A stretch of DNA of 64,000 bases from Amoebophrya sp. A120. Taxonomy: Eukaryota > Sar > Dinophyceae > Syndiniales > Amoebophryaceae. The DNA lies in the NCBI GenBank assembly GCA_905178155.1, contig CAJINV010000001.1:4013329-4077328 (forward strand). Direction: 5' to 3'. Positions 34,536 through 43,226 of the stretch are shown in pieces. Both the position numbers and the translations under genes were made by a program. Below the pieces are notes generated by a model that searched no databases, was not told where the DNA came from, and saw only the letters and a program-made list of their open reading frames with translations. Numbering within the stretch: position 1 is the first letter of the stretch; every line of letters begins with the position of its first letter.

Positions 34536-34864
34536 ATGGATAAAGTGGACGCGTATGTGAAGGTGCGGGAGGGTGCACTTAAGGAGGAATACTACAAGTA
34601 TGTGGACACGCACCCGGAGCTGCAGCAGGTGCTCACAGACTTCCTCACCGCACTCGTCGTACATGCACCTGAAGACGTCTATGCTTTCGCAGCACAGTAA
34701 TGCATTCATAACTGTCGTTGTTGTTTCTTGTTGCTTCTTCAGTGAGAACCTAGATGAAGTGGTATTCTCTTACGGAATAAATGAGCACAAAAAAAATAAA
34801 TACTCCTGTCAGGTATTTCGCTCCGTTCAAGGATCTCGACGATGATGAGAGCAAAAATGGATAA
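34536..34864 (+). CDS. Small RIIa-type dimerisation/docking protein (RIIAD1-like)
   Basis: Two exons, 34536-34696 and 34813-34864, joined by a GT-AG intron (phase 2 to 1 nt), give 70 aa. The pattern HPELQQVLTDFLTALVVHAPEDVYAFAAQYF matches the two-helix RIIa fold; in the family this fold dimerises and docks onto anchoring proteins of cAMP signalling and of radial spokes. The tail is short and acidic (FKDLDDDESKNG). It is as small as human RIIAD1, which is essentially this domain alone. The intron falls inside the QYF end of helix 2, so an intron-blind search would miss the C-terminus. An axonemal role would fit the neighbours. Confidence 0.78.
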
Positions 34865-35027
34865 AACGCCGCTGCACCACCACGCAAAAGATGAAAGAGC
34901 TCCAATTGATGAATGAAGTACGACTGAGACCACGACATACCGCAACAGCTGCGCACAAGGCCACGACACGCACTAGATAAGAAAATGTGAGTGCGCATGA
35001 TACGACACAGCTTCGCTCACACCTTGA

Positions 35028-35590
35028 GACTGCTTTCCGAAGTTTGATTCTCATCAGCGTGTTAGTTACCGTGCCCGCGTCGTGATTCTGGTTTTCTCGG
35101 TTTTTGTCTACTGGAACGCGCTACTGAAGAAAAGTTGCCTGCGTATGGAACTAAAGATTGCCTCATGATTTTCATTTCGGTCTATGGAATTGGAAGTCGT
35201 TTTTTTTTTGTCCATCAAAGATCGGTTAAATTAAATGGATCTCGAAAAGTTGCAAATTGACGATGTGTGCGTCGGTTTTATCGCAGCTCTGTCGGTGCTC
35301 CAGTTGAGGTAGTGCAGTAGTGCGTCGCGTTGATTCAAATCGGTCCCTTACAGAAAAAATGTGAAAGTGATATCGACAAAGATGCTCGGTGGAGCAAGAC
35401 AAAAGTTGTACAAGTACACACACACGATTAATGATTGCAATTATTGTTGTGTACCTTTGCCCTGCTATTGCTTGTCTTGCTTTGATTGATCAGGAGGATG
35501 TCACATAACATCTCGAACAGCTACTCGTCCCGGCTTTTCGAGTCTCGAAATCTGTTTCCACCGCAAAGACAAGTTAATAAAAATCAACAA
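35028..35590 (+). repeat. Dispersed repeat R, copy 1
   Basis: A unit of about 550-620 bp running from GACTGCTTTCCGAAGTTTG to CCGCAAAGACAAGTTAATAA. Four full or partial copies occur in this window (also 36605, 38776 and 41190). It has no coding pattern and no TIRs, and ends A-rich. It could be a SINE-like or solo-LTR-like unit, or simply a segmental duplicate. Confidence 0.75.
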
Positions 35591-35593
35591 AGA

Positions 35594-36147
35594 CAACATC
35601 AACATCAACATCAACATCAACATCAACATCAACATCAACATCAACATCAACATCAACATCAACATCAACATCAACATCAACATCAGCATCAACAGCAACA
35701 GCAACAGCAACAGCAACATCAACATCAACATCAACATCAACATCAACATCAACATCAGCATCAACATCAACATCAACATCAACATCAACATCAACATCAA
35801 CATCAACATCAACATCAACATCAACATCAACATCAACATCAACATCAACATCAACATCAACATCAACATCAACATCAACATCAACATCAACATCAACATC
35901 AACATCAACATCAACATCAACATCAACATCAACATCAACATCAACATCAACATCAACATCAACATCAACATCAACATCAACATCAACATCAACATCAGCA
36001 TCAACAGCAACAGCAACAGCAACAGCAACATCAACATCAACATCAACATCAACATCAACATCAACATCAGCATCAACATCAACATCAACATCAACATCAA
36101 CATCAACATCAACATCAGCATCAACATCAACATCAACATCAACATCA
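35594..36147 (+). repeat. CATCAA hexanucleotide array, about 92 units
   Basis: Near-perfect (CATCAA)n for about 554 bp, directly abutting the 3' end of repeat R copy 1. Two blocks of CAGCAA-type units interrupt it (about 35688-35716 and 35998-36028) in identical form, and single CAGCAT variants recur, so longer blocks have been copied within the array. Translation gives His-Gln repeats; I regard that frame as incidental. Confidence 0.95.
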
Positions 36148-36199
36148 TGTTTCCAAGCAAAGACAACATCAACATCAACAAACACGGCGAGTAGACAAC

Positions 36200-36606
36200 T
36201 GCAAGCAAGGGAAGGGACTTCTCGGCGAATCCTCCTGGTCACTGGAATAGGTGTCTTTCCGCAACATCCTCCTCAATTCTTCCGTGGGGACACAGGGGAA
36301 CTAGAACTACCAACTTTCTGTTGCTGCCCGTCGTTACAAGATCCGGAATAACACGGTAGGGGTAGCAGACGCTCACGACGCAACATCAGACACTGGCTTT
36401 GACGTTTGTGGCATTATCCAGTGGCGTTCCAATTCCGGCAGGAGTCCTGATATTGATTAGTACAAGCGAAGTGAGCAGCAGCGCAGGAGGACGAGCTAAT
36501 TCTTAGCCACTTCCTCTTCTCCTTCTTGGCGGAGATTCATTTTAGTGAAGAGAGGCCGATAAACCCCACGACAAGATGTCGCAGTCCCGGATGCTGTCTG
36601 AGCAGA
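36200..36606 (+). pseudogene. Truncated 5' copy of the cyclic-nucleotide-binding gene
   Basis: This stretch is a diverged copy of about 44730-45173, the upstream region and first codons of the gene at 45144. It shares the start ATGTCGCAGTCCCGGATGCT (36574), continues to CTGTCTGAGCAG and is then cut off by repeat R. Upstream it shares ACGCTCACGACGCAACATCAG and the CGGCAG/AGTCCTGATATTGAT block. Only about ten codons remain, so it is a broken fragment, possibly still carrying a promoter. Confidence 0.8.
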
Positions 36607-36647
36607 CTTGCTTTCCGAAGTTTGATTCTCATCGGCGTGTTGACGCC

Positions 36648-37446
36648 GCGGACTCCGTTCCGACCTCTTCCTCCCTTCCCCTTCCGAGGGGTCGGAGCGG
36701 ACGTATGGGACCCCGTTCCGACCCCTGATGGCGGCCGACCCCGCGGACTGGCCAAAAAAAGGTCCCGCGGATTTGTTGGACAGGCAATATTTGTGGCGCC
36801 CGTTGCGTGACCCAAAAAATCCACCATAGCGTGCGGGCGCGGATTTTTTGGGACAAATCCGCGACAAATCCGCGAGCCCGCGGATTTGAAATCCGCGGAC
36901 CCCCTTTCGACAAATCCGCGGACCCCCTCCGCCGAGTCCGCGAATCGAGAATCCGATCGGGATTGGCGCCTTGCCAAGTGCCCTCGGGGGGCTTTATCAG
37001 GCTGTTATGGCCCATCCGCGGCGATCATCAAAGGCGCGTCCGCTTTGGGAGCTGGCGGGCCTCCGTGCCCTGGAACCTCCGGGGGGGCCTTCCAGGCTGC
37101 TATGGCCCCGGTCGGGGAAGGGCTTGGGGAGGGACTGGGGGAGGGGCCGCAGGGGTGGGCCAGGGGAGGGTGGGCCCGGGGTGGGTCAGGGGTCGGTGGG
37201 GCAGGGGAGGGGGAGCCAGGGGAGGGTGGGCCAGGGGTCGGTGGGGCAGGGGAGGGCCAGGAGAGGGTGGACCGCCCGGGTTTGGCCAGGGGTCGGTGGG
37301 GCAACCAGGGGTGGGCCAGCCAGGGGCGGGCCAGCCAGGGGCGGGCCAGCCAGGGACGGGCCACCAGGGGCGGGCCACCAGGGACCCAAATCCGCACAAT
37401 ATCCGCGCGCTGTTATTCTAACGGGTGTCCAAGCTCTAATATTAAG
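36648..37446. mobile_element. GC-rich element G, copy 1, flanked by a 37-bp direct repeat
   Basis: 799 bp starting GCGGACTCCGTTCCGAC. It contains palindromic AAATCCGCGAGCCCGCGGAT, a G-rich array built on GGGTGGGCCAGGGGAGG (about 37130-37390) and CAGCCAGGGGCGGGC units. The flanks are two copies (one mismatch) of a 37-bp piece of repeat R, from CTTTCCGAAG to GTTGACGCC. Open frames inside are Gly/Arg/Pro repeats in several frames at once and I do not call them genes. Confidence 0.75.
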
Positions 37447-37660
37447 CTTTCCGAAGTTTGATTCTCATCAGCGTGTTGACGCCATGTGATTCTGGTTTTC
37501 TCGGTTCTTGTCTGCAACTCGTTGCTGAAGTAGAAGAACAAGCGGCTGCGTATAGAACTAAAGATTGCCTCATTATTTTTTATTTCGGTCTACTTATCAT
37601 GCAATTCCAATTGGAAGTCATTTTTTTTTTTGTCTATCAAAAATCGGTTGGAATCTGTGT

Positions 37661-38380
37661 ACTTAAGTTATGTAGGTCAATTCCCAACGACCCTAAATCA
37701 CTATGATCGCATTCACAAAAAGAAAAAAGAGTCGGCGCAGATTGTGCCGGGCGATTCGGATGGTAACCAGAAGCAAAGCCGCCCACCACCAGAGGCAGGC
37801 GCGCTAGGGATTTCCGTTGGCGGCCGCGTTGCGGCGGCCCGCGCCACACCATTCGCACTTGGCCCAGCGCTCCGGCGGCATTCCCTGGAGCCGTTGCTGG
37901 GGGGTGCAGGGCCGAGCCACTCGTTGCTGTGGTCGCATTAGCGAGCGGCCCACAGCAACGATAGCACGCATAGCACGCACAGCACGCATAGCACGCACAG
38001 CACCGTGCGCGGGCCAAAATTGTGTGCTATGTGTGCTGTGGCACCCCCGACACAGCAAACATAGCAAGCATAGCACGCATAGTACGCATAGCAACGAGTG
38101 GGCATTAAGCCGATTCTCTGCGACCCTGACTGCGCGCAGCAGGCGGGGGCGCGGCCGCAGTAGGATTAGGGTGCCAGGGGGCCCAACTGGAGCAGCCGCT
38201 TATCCAGCGAACAGCGAGGAGCTCTACACTGCAGCCGTGGAAGTTCTAATGACCCGGGGGCGTGCCACGATGCAGGGCGACAATTCAGCACTCGCTCCAG
38301 ATTCGACAGCCATTTTTTTTTTCTTGTATTGCAATCATAGCACAGAAGGGTCGTTGGGAAATTGGCCTACTCGACTTTAG
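37661..38380. mobile_element. TIR element of about 0.72 kb inside repeat R
   Basis: The terminal repeats pair GTAGGTCAATTCCCAACGAC with its mirror GTCGTTGGGAAATTGGCCTA (one extra base), and the match extends weakly outward to ACTTAAG/CTTTAGT. The interior holds an array of CATAGCACG(C/A) units near 37965-38095. It interrupts R copy 2; R copies 1 and 4 lack it. No clean TSD could be defined. Confidence 0.75.
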
Positions 38381-38775
38381 TGGATCTCGAAAAGTTTCAA
38401 ATTGACGACGTGTGCGTCGGCTTTATCTCAGCTCTGTCGGTGCTCCAGTTGAGGTAGTGCAGTAGTGCGTCGCGTTGATTCAAATCGTTCGGTCCCTTAC
38501 AGAAAAGTGTGAAAGTGATATCGATGCTCGGTGAAGCAAGACAAAAGTTGTACAATTACACATACACGATCGATTGCAATTGGTGTGCGCCTTTACCCTG
38601 CTATTGCTTGTCTTGCTTTGATTCATTGGTCAGGAGGGTGATACTTGTTAATTCGTGTCATCATTCTCATATAACATCTCGAAGAACTACTCCCGGCTTT
38701 TCGAGTCTCAAAATCTGTTTCCACCGCAAAGACAAGTTAATAATATCCCAAAAGCACCACCACCCGCGAAGTTGA

Positions 38776-39800
38776 GACTGCTTTCCGAAGTTTGATTCTC
38801 ATCAGCGTGTTGACGCCGCGGACTCCGTTCCGACCCCTTCCTCCCTTCCCCTTCCGAGGGGTCGGAGCGGACGTATGGGACCCCGTTCCGACCCCTGATG
38901 GCGGCCGACCCCGCGGACTGGCCAAAAAAAGGTCCCGCGGATTTGTTGGACAGGCAATATTTGTGGCGCCCGTTGCGTGACCCAAAAAATGAAAAATCCA
39001 CCATAGCGTGCGGGCGCGGATTTTTTGGGACAAATCCGCGACAAATCCGCGAGCCCGCGGATTTGAAATCCGCGGACCCCCTTTCGACAAATCCGCGGAC
39101 CCCCTCCGCCGAGTCCGCGAATCGAGAATCCGATCGGGATTGGCGCCTTGCCAAGTGCCCTCGGGGGGCTTTATCAGGCTGTTATGGCCCATCCGCGGCG
39201 ATCATCAAAGGCGCGTCCGCTTTGGGAGCTGGCGGGCCTCCGTGCCCTGGAACCTCCGGGGGGGCCTTCCAGGCTGCTATGGCCCCGGTCGGGGAAGGGC
39301 TTGGGGAGGGACTGGGGGAGGGGCCGCAGGGGTGGGCCAGGGGAGGGTGGGCCCGGGGTGGGTCAGGGGTCGGTGGGGCAGGGGAGGGGGAGCCAGGGGA
39401 GGGTGGGCCAGGGGTCGGTGGGGCAGGGGAGGGCCAGGAGAGGGTGGGCCGCCCGGGTTTGGCCAGGGGTCGGTGGGGCAACCAGGGGTGGGCCAGCCAG
39501 GGGCGGGCCAGCCAGGGGCGGGCCAGCCAGGGACGGGCCACCAGGGGCGGGCCACCAGGGACCCAAATCCGCACAATATCCGCGCGCTGTTATTCTAACG
39601 GGTGTCCAAGCTCTAATAAGCTTTCCGAAGTTTGATTCTCATCAGCGTGTTGACGCCATGTGATTCTGGTTTTCTCGGTTCTTGTCTGCAACTCGTTGCT
39701 GAAGTAGAAGAACAAGCGGCTGCGTATAGAACTAAAGATTGCCTCATTATTTTTTATTTCGGTCTACTTATCATGCAATTCCAATTGGAAGTCATTTTTT
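38776..39800 (+). repeat. Repeat R copy 3 with element G copy 2 (segmental duplicate)
   Basis: This 1.0-kb stretch repeats 36605-37625 almost base for base, including element G (38818-39620) and its flanking 37-bp repeats (38781-38817 and 39621-39657). Differences are a few substitutions and small indels (for example GAAAAATC added near 38990). R copy 3 is truncated near 39800, where the duplicated upstream region of the EF-hand gene begins. The two stretches must be a recent duplication. Confidence 0.85.
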
Positions 39801-40338
39801 CATGTAAGCTCCCGTGAATCGGTATCGGTTGTGAAACTTTTCGGAAAAAAGTCACACGCAGGCAGGTTGTTGTGATTCTCCGGGCAGAATAGTATCTGAA
39901 TAATCTTCTTAACCTCGGCAAGTGGCATAGGTGAAAAATGCATTGCAATTTTCAGAAATTGAAGGAAGCGTGTCGGTGTATTTGCAGGCAGTGAGTCACT
40001 GTGGGTGTGGTCACTCATCGGTATCTTTTTCCTTTTCGTGATGATCATCATGATCTGTGTCATGATTGGAAACCACAGAGGAACCTTTCTTTCCTTGAAG
40101 GTGCCTGCGGAAAAGGTCGGTGCAACGTAAATTAACAAAGGTATCATCAAGAAAGTTACGTGCGTCGTGGAGGTGTTAGCGATAATTCGAAGTAGACCTA
40201 GACCTAGAGAAAATAGAAAAAAAAAAGACAAAATGGCGACGGACGACACTGCACCGACGAGCGACCACCCGTACTTGACCGAGTACTTCGAGACCCAACT
40301 GGAAATGGTCGAGAAGAACATGAAGGACCTGTTGAACG

Positions 40339-40512
40339 TATCACAGGAAAATGTGTTTAACGTTAACGGAATTTGTGATGCAGTAATGCATCACAAAAGC
40401 AAAACGTGCCCCAATTTGTCATGCATAGGATGCATACGAGGCGAAATTTGCCATGCATATTTGCAATCTATGAAGAAAACGACCGTTAGCGTTAACACTT
40501 TTTTGTTGAATA
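40339..40512 (+). mobile_element. Introner, family C, TSD GAACG
   Basis: It starts TATCACAGGAAAATGTG and ends TTAACACTTTTTTGTTGAATA; the inner arms contain GTTAACGTTAACGG and CCGTTAGCGTTAAC. It is flanked by GAACG at 40334-40338 and 40513-40517. It is orthologous to 52905-53072 in the intact copy. Confidence 0.88.
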
Positions 40513-40727
40513 GAACGACCAAGAAAAGACCTTCCGCATCGCGCTGGACGCAGAGTTTCGGAAAAAATACATGGACGACCAACACGCGCGCGGAGATGAA
40601 CGCAAAGCTACAGCCGCTTGTGGAAAAGTCCTTCGTGCACCACGACCTGGACAAATCCGGGGTGTTGTCCAAAGAGGAATCCGCGCGGTTTTTCAGCCAT
40701 TTCGCGAAGGAAACGAAGCGGTTCGTG

Positions 40728-40893
40728 TATGCATTGGAAAAGTATCGCGCTAGTGGTAATCGCATTACAAATTTGCTTAGCATTAGCATTACAAATTAAA
40801 ATGAAACTTGTAAATGCTGTTTTACCTTATTAGGGAGATTTTTCATGCATAACAGCAATTACTACGAGTGCGATACTTCTTTTGCAGAGCATA
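40728..40893 (-). mobile_element. Introner, family A, inverted orientation; TSD TCGTG
   Basis: It starts TATGCATTGGAAAAGTATCG and ends GATACTTCTTTTGCAGAGCATA. TCGTG flanks it at 40723-40727 and 40894-40898. The strong TATCCTGTGC-type end is on the right, so it is reversed relative to the element at 16827. It matches 53443-53610. Confidence 0.85.
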
Positions 40894-41189
40894 TCGTGAT
40901 GGAGACCACAAAGTTGACCATGGTGCAATCGATGGACCAAGTTGGGCAGGCGTTGGCAATGCAATTCCCCAGCGAGTTGGAGGACGAGTTGCAAATCTCG
41001 GCGAAGATGAAGAAAGTGATGGAGAGTTCGATGGATTTCATGTATGCACAGTTGGACGGGCTTTTGGAAGACCTGCATCAAGAGTACCTGAAGAACAAAG
41101 AACAGAACGACGCAAAAGCGTTCGACGTGGTGGACACCGCGAAGGCATGAAAGTGCACAACTTCCCCTCGCGAAGGCATGAAAGTGCAC

Positions 41190-41812
41190 AACTGCTTTCC
41201 GAAGTTTGATTCTCGTCAGCGTGTTACCGTCTATGCGTCGCGATTATTCTGGTCTTCTTTGTTTTTGTCTATTGCAACTCCAACTCGATCGTAACAAGCA
41301 GCTGCGTATAAAACCAAAGGTTGCAGCCTCTGCCTCACGATTTCGGTCTATGGAATTGGAAGTTGTTTTTCATTTTCTATATTTTGCCAATCAAAAATCG
41401 GTTAGAAGTAGAATCTGTGCAAGTGGAGTCCGAAAAGTTTCAAATTGACGATGTGTGCGTCGGTTTTATGTCAGCTCTGTCGGTGCTCCAGTGTAGCTAG
41501 TCCAGTAGTGCGTCGTGTTGATTTATATCATTCGGTCCCTTACAGAAAAATGTGAAAGTGATATCGAAGATGCTCGGCCAAGCAAGACAAAAGTTGTACA
41601 ATTACACATGCACGATCGATTACGATTGGTGTGTGTCTTTGCCCCGCTATTGCTTGTTCTTTTGCTTTGATTGGTCAGGAGGGTGATACTTATGAATTTA
41701 TTGTGTCATCATTTATCACATGATATAACATCCCGAACAACTTCTACTCCCGGCTTTTCGAGTCTGGAAATCTGTGTCCACCGCAAAGACAAGTAAATAA
41801 AAATCGCGACCA
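41190..41812 (+). repeat. Dispersed repeat R, copy 4
   Basis: A nearly complete copy from ACTGCTTTCCGAAGTTTG to CCGCAAAGACAAGTAAATAA, inserted into the family G introner remnant of the broken EF-hand copy. It lies about 90 bp upstream of the next gene and may contribute its upstream region. Confidence 0.8.
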
Positions 41813-41898
41813 CACGCATACGTAAATCAAATTCCTAACTTATTCCTGAACGCCGCGTGCGAACCAAAGATATCCAAAAAGTACCACCACCCGCGAAG

Positions 41899-43226
41899 AT
41901 GATGACCTCTCCCCTGCACGATGCTTCCACCGAGCACGCGAACACACAGCTGTTATCCACAGAAAAAAAAAACCATCGACATCCATTCTTTGCATGACAG
42001 ACACGTGATCTGATACCTGTTTTGCATGACAAATTGGATGTGGATGCGTTTTTTTTTCTGTGGATAGCTGTCGCTGTTCTTCGACAAACTCGTAGCCAAA
42101 GCGGCGAAGGACGACAAGAGCGTCTGTGGGGTCGCGAGCGAGATCTCCAAGACCTTCTTTCAGCAGATGCAGCACGATCGAATTTTGCGGAAGCAGGCGG
42201 AGTATGCATTGCAAAAGCATCGTACTAGTAGAAATCGCATTACAAATTCGGTCAGCATGACAAGTGGAATTTGTCATGCTGTTTGACCTTGGGATGGAAA
42301 TTTGTAATGCATGATTGCGATTACTACGAGTGCGATACTTTTGCACAGGATACGGAGAGCGATTTGATGGAGGCGGAGGAAGAGATGAAGCAGCTCCGGT
42401 CCCAAGTCGTGTTTTTGGAGCAGAAGTTATCCAGGAAAAAACACCCATCCCCATCCAATTTGTCATGCAAAACATGCATAAAATCCACTATTTGTCATGC
42501 ACAAAATGGATGGGGATGGGTGTTTTTTCCAGGATAGAAGTTACGCAGACTGGAAACCAACTCGAAAAATGTGAAGGAGGTGAAGACCACATTTGTTTCA
42601 CGACGAGGAGGGGGGAATAACCAATCTGCGGGAACAACCAAAGGGAAGAGGAACAAGATGATATCAGATGAAGACCAAGACGTCGATACTGAAGACGAGC
42701 AGAATGAAAATGCCAGCGACCAACACCAGCAGGGCGGCGATTTCGCCGTCGCGGACACGCCCTCCTCTCGGCTCCGGAAGCTCGCCAGCCGCAAGAAAGC
42801 TTTGGCGCGAAAAGCCCTCCCCCCCTGGGAGCAGTCCAGTACGCGCGAAGAGCGGGCCCGGCTGTTCGACGGCGCCGTCGGATGGTACGAAGCGGACGCG
42901 AAACGGATGAAAAAGCGGGTGGATATCCCGGAAAAAACAGCCATCCACATCCAATTTGTGATGCAAAACATATATAAAATTCTATGTTTTTGTCATACAA
43001 AATAAAACGGATGTGGATGGATTTTTTTCTGTGGATAGTGGAGCGCGAGGGCGTGCAGCGCCAGAGCGTCGTCGTCAACCCGGTCATCGGCAGTAAGCTG
43101 GAGGCGGAGAACTTTGCGTTCAACAAGGTACGGAAAAGCAAGGACGTGGAGATCATGAGCACCGAGCGGATGGCGATCATGAAGCCGGTGTTTGAAAAAA
43201 TCATGGACTTTTACGCGAATGAATGA
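41899..43226 (+). CDS. Coiled-coil protein, 273 aa, four introners and no ordinary intron
   Basis: Exons 41899-41953, 42072-42202, 42358-42427, 42542-42923 and 43043-43226 total 822 nt in one frame once each element and one TSD copy are removed. The protein begins MMTSPLHDASTEHANTQL, has a likely amphipathic helix (LFFDKLVAKAAKDD), a coiled coil around residues 55-95 (MEAEEEMKQLRSQVVFLEQK), an acidic/Gln linker, a basic stretch (RKLASRKKALARKALPPWEQ) and a helical tail ending EKIMDFYANE. I do not recognise the family. There is no membrane segment or zinc finger. A second ATG at 41902 is an equal start. The whole intron content of the gene is introners, each with a perfect 5-bp TSD. Confidence 0.82.
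41954..42066 (+). mobile_element. Introner, family E, TSD GCTGT
   Basis: 113 bp from TATCCACAGAAAAAAAAAAC to GTTTTTTTTTCTGTGGATA, with arms containing CATCGACATCC and GGATGTGGATG. GCTGT flanks it at 41949-41953 and 42067-42071. Excision gives CAG CTG TCG CTG. Confidence 0.92.
42203..42352 (-). mobile_element. Introner, family A, inverted orientation; TSD CGGAG
   Basis: It starts TATGCATTGCAAAAGCATCG and ends CGATACTTTTGCACAGGATA; the CAGGATA end typical of the left side of other copies is here on the right. CGGAG flanks it at 42198-42202 and 42353-42357. Excision gives CAG GCG GAG AGC GAT. Confidence 0.92.
42428..42536 (+). mobile_element. Introner, family E, TSD GAAGT
   Basis: 109 bp from TATCCAGGAAAAAACACCC to GGGTGTTTTTTCCAGGATA, with nearly perfect arms of about 29 bp. 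GAAGT flanks it at 42423-42427 and 42537-42541. Excision gives CAG AAG TTA CGC. Confidence 0.93.
42924..43037 (+). mobile_element. Introner, family E, TSD GTGGA
   Basis: 114 bp from TATCCCGGAAAAAACAGCC to GGATTTTTTTCTGTGGATA, with inner arms CATCCACATCC and GGATGTGGATG. GTGGA flanks it at 42919-42923 and 43038-43042. Excision gives CGG GTG GAG CGC. Confidence 0.93.

Larger units (their letters stand above)
36605..38744 (+). repeat. Dispersed repeat R, copy 2, interrupted by two insertions
   Basis: R begins at about 36605, is interrupted after 36647 by GC-rich element G (36648-37446), restarts with the same 37 bp (37447-37483), and is interrupted again near 37660 by a TIR element. It then resumes from about 38381 to 38744 with the CCGCAAAGACAAGTTAATAA end. 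The order of insertions can be read from this nesting. Confidence 0.75.
40233..41189 (+). pseudogene. EF-hand gene copy 1: frameshifted and 3'-truncated
   Basis: This is a duplicate of the gene at 52793, including about 425 bp upstream (39806 onward matches 52379 onward). Two introners match those of the other copy. Near 40585-40592 it has four extra bases (CGCG slippage in AACACGCGCGCGGAG) where copy 2 reads AACACGCGGAG, shifting the frame before the EF-hand. After codons for VVDTAK it runs into the left end of a family G introner (repeated twice, 41146 and 41176) and is cut by repeat R at 41190, losing the last exons. It lacks the third introner of copy 2 at the site GGACA (40649-40653). 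Translation may be blocked, but transcription is possible. Confidence 0.85.

Noticed and set aside
35486-36250. A 254-codon His-Gln repeat frame
   Set aside because: It is the CATCAA array read in one frame. Other frames and the opposite strand are equally open (Met-Leu, Val-Asp). No promoter or conserved flank.
36807-37421. Gly/Arg-rich frames of 170-245 codons in element G, both copies
   Set aside because: Three frames per strand are open at once over the G-rich array, and the frames are fixed by the duplication, not by coding constraint.
41954-43037. Ordinary GT-AG splicing of the introners in the coiled-coil gene
   Set aside because: No GT/AG pair at matching offsets restores the frame for GCTGT, GAAGT or GTGGA; only exact removal of element plus one TSD does. 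For GNNNG TSDs elsewhere GT-AG remains possible and is listed as an alternative.
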